Positions 6,928 to 7,818 of a stretch of 7,818 nucleotides of DNA are shown piece by piece. Under the pieces are notes generated by a model. It was not told where the DNA came from. It did no database searches and saw only the letters and a program-made list of their open reading frames with translations. A program made the translations under genes and the position numbers. The stretch spans positions 1 through 7,818 of the forward strand of contig JAJQBF010000170.1 in assembly GCA_021203425.1 (NCBI GenBank), in the 5' to 3' direction. Each line of letters opens with the position of its first letter. Position 1 is the stretch's first letter. Origin of the DNA: Clostridiales bacterium. GTDB lineage: Bacteria; Bacillota; Clostridia; Lachnospirales; CAG-274.

Positions 6928-7794
6928 TTACTTTTCAAGAATTTCCATTTTAGGAGCATCAGTATTAACTGTATCATCAAAAACCATAGAGGTTTCTTCG
7001 GCAGCCACTCTTTCACGTCTTTGGTCAAGATATGTTTTCAAGTCAAAAAGCTTCACTTTGCCTGAATCGGCAATTTGGTTATACCTATCATGCCCCTCAA
7101 GCCTAAAACTTTTTTGACCTGAAAGGTCTAACCCCACGAATACGCAATATGCACTCATCGTTAGGCAAAATTCCAACCTCATCCGGTGTCATAAGTTCTC
7201 TGCCGATAATCTGGCCGCTTACTGAATAGCTGCCGCTTGTTCCTTTTTGGGTACTTGTACCCTTGTGATCAATTGTAGACTTTCCGAGCATATCCGAAAT
7301 GTATTTGTTTACTTCCTGTTCACCTGAACCCAAGTACAAAATACTATCACAATTGCCGATAATCGTATTTGCATTGTCCCCGTACAAAGCCTTTATTTGA
7401 GCCGGGTTCTATACGATTACGCCCACAGAAATTTCTCTTGACCTTATAATAGAAATAATTTTTTTAAAGTCAGGGATCTGCCCGATATTGCTGAACTCGT
7501 CAATCAGACAGCGAACGTGTACCGGCAGTCTATTGCCTTTGTCACGATAAAAATTATCTGCCTTATCGCACAATTCTTTAAAAAGCTGTGCATACATAAT
7601 TGATGCTAAAAAGTTAAAAGATGAAACCTTATCATCAATTATGATAAAAAGAGCCGTCTTTTTATCCCCCAATGACCGTAAGTCCATTTCATCATACATT
7701 GTCAATTCCTTGACTTCCTTGAGATCGAATGGGGCTAATCTTACACCACAGGAAATCAAAATTGACTTAGTTGTTTTTCCAGTAACTAATTGTC
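6928..7794 (-). pseudogene. virD4: VirD4/TraG type IV coupling protein, C-terminal remnant with amber stop and frameshift
   Basis: About 289 codons match the C-terminal half of the VirD4-like coupling ATPase of Clostridia ICEs, which brings the relaxase-DNA complex to the type IV secretion channel at the membrane. Recognisable blocks: TGKTTKSILISCGVRLAPFD; YDEMDLRSLGDKKTALF; the Walker B region HVRCLIDEFSNIGQIPDF; and GNCDSILYLG through GRELMTPDE to RGVRPF. After SVGVIV an in-frame TAG (7409-7411) stands where the family usually has glutamine (IVQNPAQ), consistent with CAG to TAG. After RSKKF an extra base in a TTTT run (about 7103-7110) shifts the frame, and the tail resumes as RLEGHDRYNQIADSGK to the stop at 6928. 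The Walker A half would lie beyond the window. An in-frame TGA sits just upstream of 7794, so the frame is probably broken there too. Confidence 0.85.
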
Positions 7795-7818
7795 AAGAGT
7801 TTTTTCATATTTTTTAAA

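Overview
The window looks like low-GC Clostridia (Ruminococcaceae- or Lachnospiraceae-type) accessory DNA. The evidence is AT-rich codon use, AGGA/AAGGA-type ribosome sites, U-tract terminators and recognisable genes of a conjugative element (ICE). Every gene I can support lies on the minus strand, so it reads biologically from the right edge to the left. The organism call is inference from gene content.

Right part (about 7794 down to 1553): a decaying ICE backbone. In transcription order it holds the C-terminal part of a VirD4/TraG coupling protein (amber stop plus frameshift), a terminator, an intact XF1762-type GNAT-like gene, a topoisomerase III gene with two frameshifts and apparently no good start codon, and a Sel1-repeat protein joined to the C-terminal portion of the large ICE SNF2-type helicase, with its own frameshift. 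All three large conjugation genes carry small disabling lesions.

Left part (1522 down to 70): a compact, intact cassette and the most interesting part of the window. It has a perfect-consensus promoter (TTGACA, 17 bp, TATAAT) and a structured leader with a strong 5' hairpin. Two tandem 55-bp repeats follow, with a compensatory base-pair change between copies and an A-rich tail after each. Then come a terminator-like hairpin with a short U-run, a 226-aa gene that I read as a PBECR4 (BECR-fold, RelE/barnase-like) predicted nuclease, a 119-aa cysteine-rich gene of unknown function, and a strong terminator.

Promoter, repeat RNA, leaky terminator and RNase-like gene in this order is the layout of type III (ToxIN/CptIN/TenpIN) toxin-antitoxin systems. 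The protein, however, does not look like ToxN, CptN or TenpN to me. The working hypothesis is a type III-like RNA-antitoxin system with an unrelated toxin family, possibly with a third protein, kept intact while the surrounding element decays. The architecture and RNA pairing are read from the sequence. The toxin-antitoxin function is inference.
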